A stretch of 6,977 bases of DNA from CAYWHE01 sp964458125 (GTDB taxonomy: Bacteria; Bacteroidota; Bacteroidia; AKYH767-A; OLB10), in NCBI GenBank assembly GCA_964458125.1, contig CAYWHE010000213.1:1-6977 (forward strand). Direction: 5' to 3'. The notes under the pieces are model-generated. The model was not told the origin of the DNA. It did not search any database and saw only the letters and a list, made by a program, of their open reading frames with translations. Position numbers and translations under genes: made by a program. Shown one piece after another: positions 6,418-6,977 of the stretch (its first letter is position 1; each line of letters begins with the position of its first letter).

Positions 6418-6422
6418 ACAAC

Positions 6423-6442
6423 AAGCAGTAATAAGCAGAAAT
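6423..6442 (+). repeat. Tandem 10-bp direct repeat in the infA-rpmJ spacer
   Basis: Two adjacent copies, AAGCAGTAAT (6423-6432) and AAGCAGAAAT (6433-6442), differ at one base. They lie in the 39-nt spacer, the longest in the window, 14 nt before the rpmJ ATG. The repeat is plain in the sequence. A function, such as an unstructured A-rich leader for a start without Shine-Dalgarno, is only a guess. Confidence 0.5.
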
Positions 6443-6456
6443 AAATATCCATTCTG

Positions 6457-6573
6457 ATGAAAGTCAAACCATCATTAAAGAAAAGAAGTCCTGAATGCAA
6501 GATCGTCAGACGCAAAGGCAGGCTTTATGTAATCAACAAGAAAAACCCGCGTTTCAAACAACGCCAGGGATAA
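6457..6573 (+). CDS. rpmJ: 50S ribosomal protein bL36, zinc-free form
   Basis: A short gene of 38 residues, read directly from the sequence: it opens MKVKPSLKKRSPECKIVRRK and ends NPRFKQRQG, the standard length and frame of bL36. The zinc-binding form has three cysteines and a histidine at positions 11, 14, 27 and 33. Here these are S11, C14, N27 and F33, so three of four ligands are lost and the zinc site cannot form. Known: bL36 is a small late-assembly 23S rRNA-binding protein of the 50S, and zinc-free forms are common, including in Bacteroidota. The gene lies 39 nt after infA and 34 nt before rpsM, its usual place at the head of the alpha-operon part. Confidence 0.97.
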   Translation: MKVKPSLKKRSPECKIVRRKGRLYVINKKNPRFKQRQG

Positions 6574-6607
6574 TCTTCATTCGTAACCAATAACCATCTC
6601 AACATAA

Positions 6608-6977
6608 ATGGCACGTATATCAGGTATTGATTTACCAAAAAACAAAAGAGGGGAAATAGGGCTCACCTATATTTTCGGCATTGGCAAGAGCATGGCCCAG
6701 CATATCCTGGACGAGGCCGGCATCGACTTTAACAAGAAGGTCCATGAATGGAACGATGATGAACTGAATAAAATCCGTTCCATCATCAACGACCAGGTGA
6801 AAGTAGAGGGCGCCCTGCGTTCCGAGGTTCAGTTGAATATTAAAAGGCTGACTGATATCGGTTCCTACCGGGGAATCCGTCACCGGATAGGCCTGCCCGT
6901 TCGCGGACAACGCACCAAAAACAACACCCGTACCCGAAAGGGCAAACGGAAGACAGTTGCAAATAAAAAGAAAGTAA
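6608..6977 (+). CDS. rpsM: 30S ribosomal protein uS13 (last few codons outside window)
   Basis: The ATG at 6608 opens a frame that stays open to the edge: 123 complete codons plus one base. Seen: MARISGIDLPKNKRGEIGLT at the start, YIFGIGKSMAQHIL near 21-34 (the helix-turn region), then SYRGIRHRIGLPVRGQRT near 86-103 and a very basic tail ending ANKKKV. Known: uS13 sits in the 30S head, contacts P-site tRNA with its basic tail, and bridges to uL5, encoded earlier in this window. Relatives are about 118-126 residues, so only a few codons and the stop are missing. The TAA at the very end (6975-6977) is out of frame and is not its stop. The start has no Shine-Dalgarno sequence. Confidence 0.97.
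   Translation, partial: MARISGIDLPKNKRGEIGLTYIFGIGKSMAQHILDEAGIDFNKKVHEWNDDELNKIRSIINDQVKVEGALRSEVQLNIKRLTDIGSYRGIRHRIGLPVRGQRTKNNTRTRKGKRKTVANKKKV

Noticed and set aside
6975..6977. TAA at the window edge as the rpsM stop codon
   Set aside because: It is out of frame with the ATG at 6608; in frame the last codon is GTA followed by a single A, so the gene continues past the edge.
1..6977. A mobile element, CRISPR array, tRNA, defence or toxin genes, or other novel system
   Set aside because: Coding of conserved ribosomal, SecY, Map and IF-1 genes fills the window with spacers under 40 nt, leaving no room for an inserted system, and no such repeats or gene families are seen.

Overview
The window is a stretch of a conserved ribosomal-protein gene cluster, the spc operon running into the alpha operon, with all genes on the + strand. 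The gene order is rplN (3' part), rplX, rplE, rpsN, rpsH, rplF, rplR, rpsE, rpmD, rplO, secY, map, infA, rpmJ and rpsM (lacking only its last few codons). The host is very probably a member of the Bacteroidota. Four things point there: map sits between secY and infA with no adk; both uS14 and bL36 are zinc-free forms; the proteins have Bacteroidota-like wording (for example the IF-1 start and the bL36 sequence); and nearly all start codons lack a Shine-Dalgarno sequence and have AT-rich leaders instead. I cannot place it below phylum level with confidence.

Layout. Positions 1-4005 hold ten ribosomal-protein genes of the spc block, separated by spacers of at most 34 nt or overlapping. Positions 4002-5360 encode SecY, the channel of the Sec translocon. 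Positions 5367-6182 encode methionine aminopeptidase and 6199-6417 encode initiation factor IF-1. rpmJ (6457-6573) and rpsM (6608 to the window edge) open the alpha-operon part, which in relatives continues with rpsK, rpsD, rpoA and rplQ. Two junctions, rplX/rplE and rplO/secY, are ATGA overlaps that suggest translational coupling. No gene-free stretch exceeds 40 nt. I see no terminator or convincing promoter, so the block is most simply read as one polycistronic transcript that starts upstream of the window.

Together the genes supply large- and small-subunit proteins (including uL5 and uS13, which meet across the subunits, and the 5S rRNA binders uL5 and uL18), an initiation factor, the enzyme that trims the first methionine from new chains, and the membrane channel for exported chains.

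I find no undescribed system here; this is core housekeeping DNA. The observations worth a second look are small and regulatory: a near-perfect Shine-Dalgarno sequence at rplE where almost every other start lacks one, a palindrome across the rpsE stop codon, an abrupt GC step inside the start of map, a shared leader motif before rpsH and rpmJ, and a 10-bp tandem repeat before rpmJ.
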